A stretch of 64,000 nucleotides of DNA, from the NCBI RefSeq assembly GCF_022539665.2, contig NC_081335.1, positions 248,001 to 312,000 on the forward strand, in the 5' to 3' direction. Positions 63,197 to 64,000 of this stretch are shown here, piece by piece (within the stretch, counting starts at the first letter, position 1; every line of letters begins with the position of its first letter). The notes beneath the pieces are model-generated. The model was not told the DNA's origin, made no database searches, and saw only the letters and a list, made by a program, of their open reading frames with translations. Source of the DNA: Daphnia carinata (lineage: Eukaryota; Arthropoda; Branchiopoda; Diplostraca; Daphniidae). The position numbers and the translations under genes were made by a program.

Positions 63197-64000
63197 CCCA
63201 ACTTAATGGTTGGCAACCTGCCCACTCGTTGAAGTCACCACCACTGGATACAAGCTATCACAAAATCACAATACCCAATCAAGGACGGATGAGGTCACCA
63301 CATCCCTACTGATTCTCTGACTAAGTAGACAACTAATTCCAAAGCCGATGACTGGGCAACTATGAAGATCATGCAGGTGGGCACCACGGGAAAGCTGTTT
63401 CAACTATTGTTGAAAGAAAAAGAAACACAGTCACAAACCTTGACCAGTGAACTCTACTAACGATAGCCAACGACTGAGTGGCAAAGGCGATTCTTTTCCA
63501 TTCGCCTTCCGACTTACGACTAACGGTGTCTAGACACACATCACACACTCGGCATACAGGTGCGCCGCAACGTAGAAGACGAAACACAACCCTGCCAGCA
63601 GAGAGGTATAGGTATGCCAACCTGTCCTCAACATTACCTGTTAACACATACACACGCGCGAGAGCAACTTCGTATGTGTTAGCAGGTGAGAGAGACAACT
63701 GGGGCTGGCTGTCAGACTTGTTCCTTTTCTTTTTTTTTTTTTTTTTTTTTTTTTCTCTTTGCCAATGTTTTTTATATCAAAGTGGCAACGCTGGATTGCC
63801 GAAACACCAATCGCTGCCAGTTTTTGGAAACGAAGGTCTCTGACGTTCTCCAATGAAAAACAAGCTTTAACCGAAGAACTGGAAGAAAAAATGGCCGACA
63901 TGTATCCCACTCCACCCCTTTTTTTTTTTTTTTTTTTTTTTTTACCTGTGACGGGTACCTGCATATTCATCTAGGAAGCCCAGCAAACCCTAAAAAGAAA
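63197..64000. other. Upstream region of the PTB gene
   Basis: Contains two long T runs (about 63731-63754 and 63919-63942) and a Y/R-rich stretch near 63640. It probably holds the promoter and 5' UTR of the PTB gene. ORFs crossing the homopolymers are not credible. Confidence 0.45.

Noticed and set aside
63641-63974. ORFs with Lys or Phe runs at the right edge
   Set aside because: They come from T/A homopolymers and have no other support.

Overview
The window is nuclear DNA of an arthropod. Dense, intact, intron-containing genes have introns mostly of about 50-80 bp and typical GT/AG sites, and they encode metazoan products (Pasha/DGCR8, beta-sarcoglycan, NF45, FYCO1, a cadherin, an SR splicing factor). 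Gene density, intron size and the many T/A homopolymers fit a branchiopod crustacean such as Daphnia. The taxon is an inference; no sequence here proves it.

Layout. 1-1.0 kb: 3' part of a secreted C-type lectin (minus). 2.6-16.7 kb: one large many-exon dynein heavy chain of the inner-arm axonemal type (plus) that stops before the family's C-terminal domain. 17.0-18.8 kb: ABHD4/5-type hydrolase (minus). 19.6-21.3 kb: ILF2/NF45 (plus). 21.4-22.6 kb: beta-sarcoglycan (minus). 22.8-27.6 kb: a GTSF1-like (piRNA cofactor family) gene copy, broken by a 3.87-kb Mutator-like element (MULE) that landed inside its first CHHC zinc finger. 29.1-33.8 kb: FYCO1 (RUN, coiled coil, FYVE, LIR, GOLD). 34.2-38.1 kb: a cadherin (minus). 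39.7 kb: tRNA-Phe(GAA) (minus). 41.4-41.9 kb: SERP/RAMP4 (plus). 42.4-43.8 kb: SRSF3/Rbp1-type SR protein (minus). 44.3-47.9 kb: a spliced 56-codon ORF followed closely by Pasha/DGCR8 (plus). 48.1-49.2 kb: TANGO2 (minus). 49.7-55.9 kb: repeat-rich land with two foldback elements, tRNA-like segments, T-to-G homopolymer junctions and a candidate small secreted protein. 56.1-57.8 kb: RSRC2 (plus). 60.6-63.2 kb: a PTB/PID-domain protein with long low-complexity regions (minus).

The genes form no single pathway. Two small-RNA genes lie in the window: Pasha, the RNA-binding half of Microprocessor, is intact; the GTSF1-like copy is interrupted by a transposon with perfect 8-bp target duplications and also carries an in-frame TGA and a lost zinc ligand. 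The best leads are this transposon-in-silencing-gene event, the dynein without a C-terminal domain, the possible bicistronic small ORF/Pasha transcript, an intronic nested hairpin and a duplicated decoy exon inside Pasha, and two foldback elements that both carry tRNA-like sequences in their inner parts. Exon joins were made by eye; long multi-exon genes have ends and some junctions that remain approximate.
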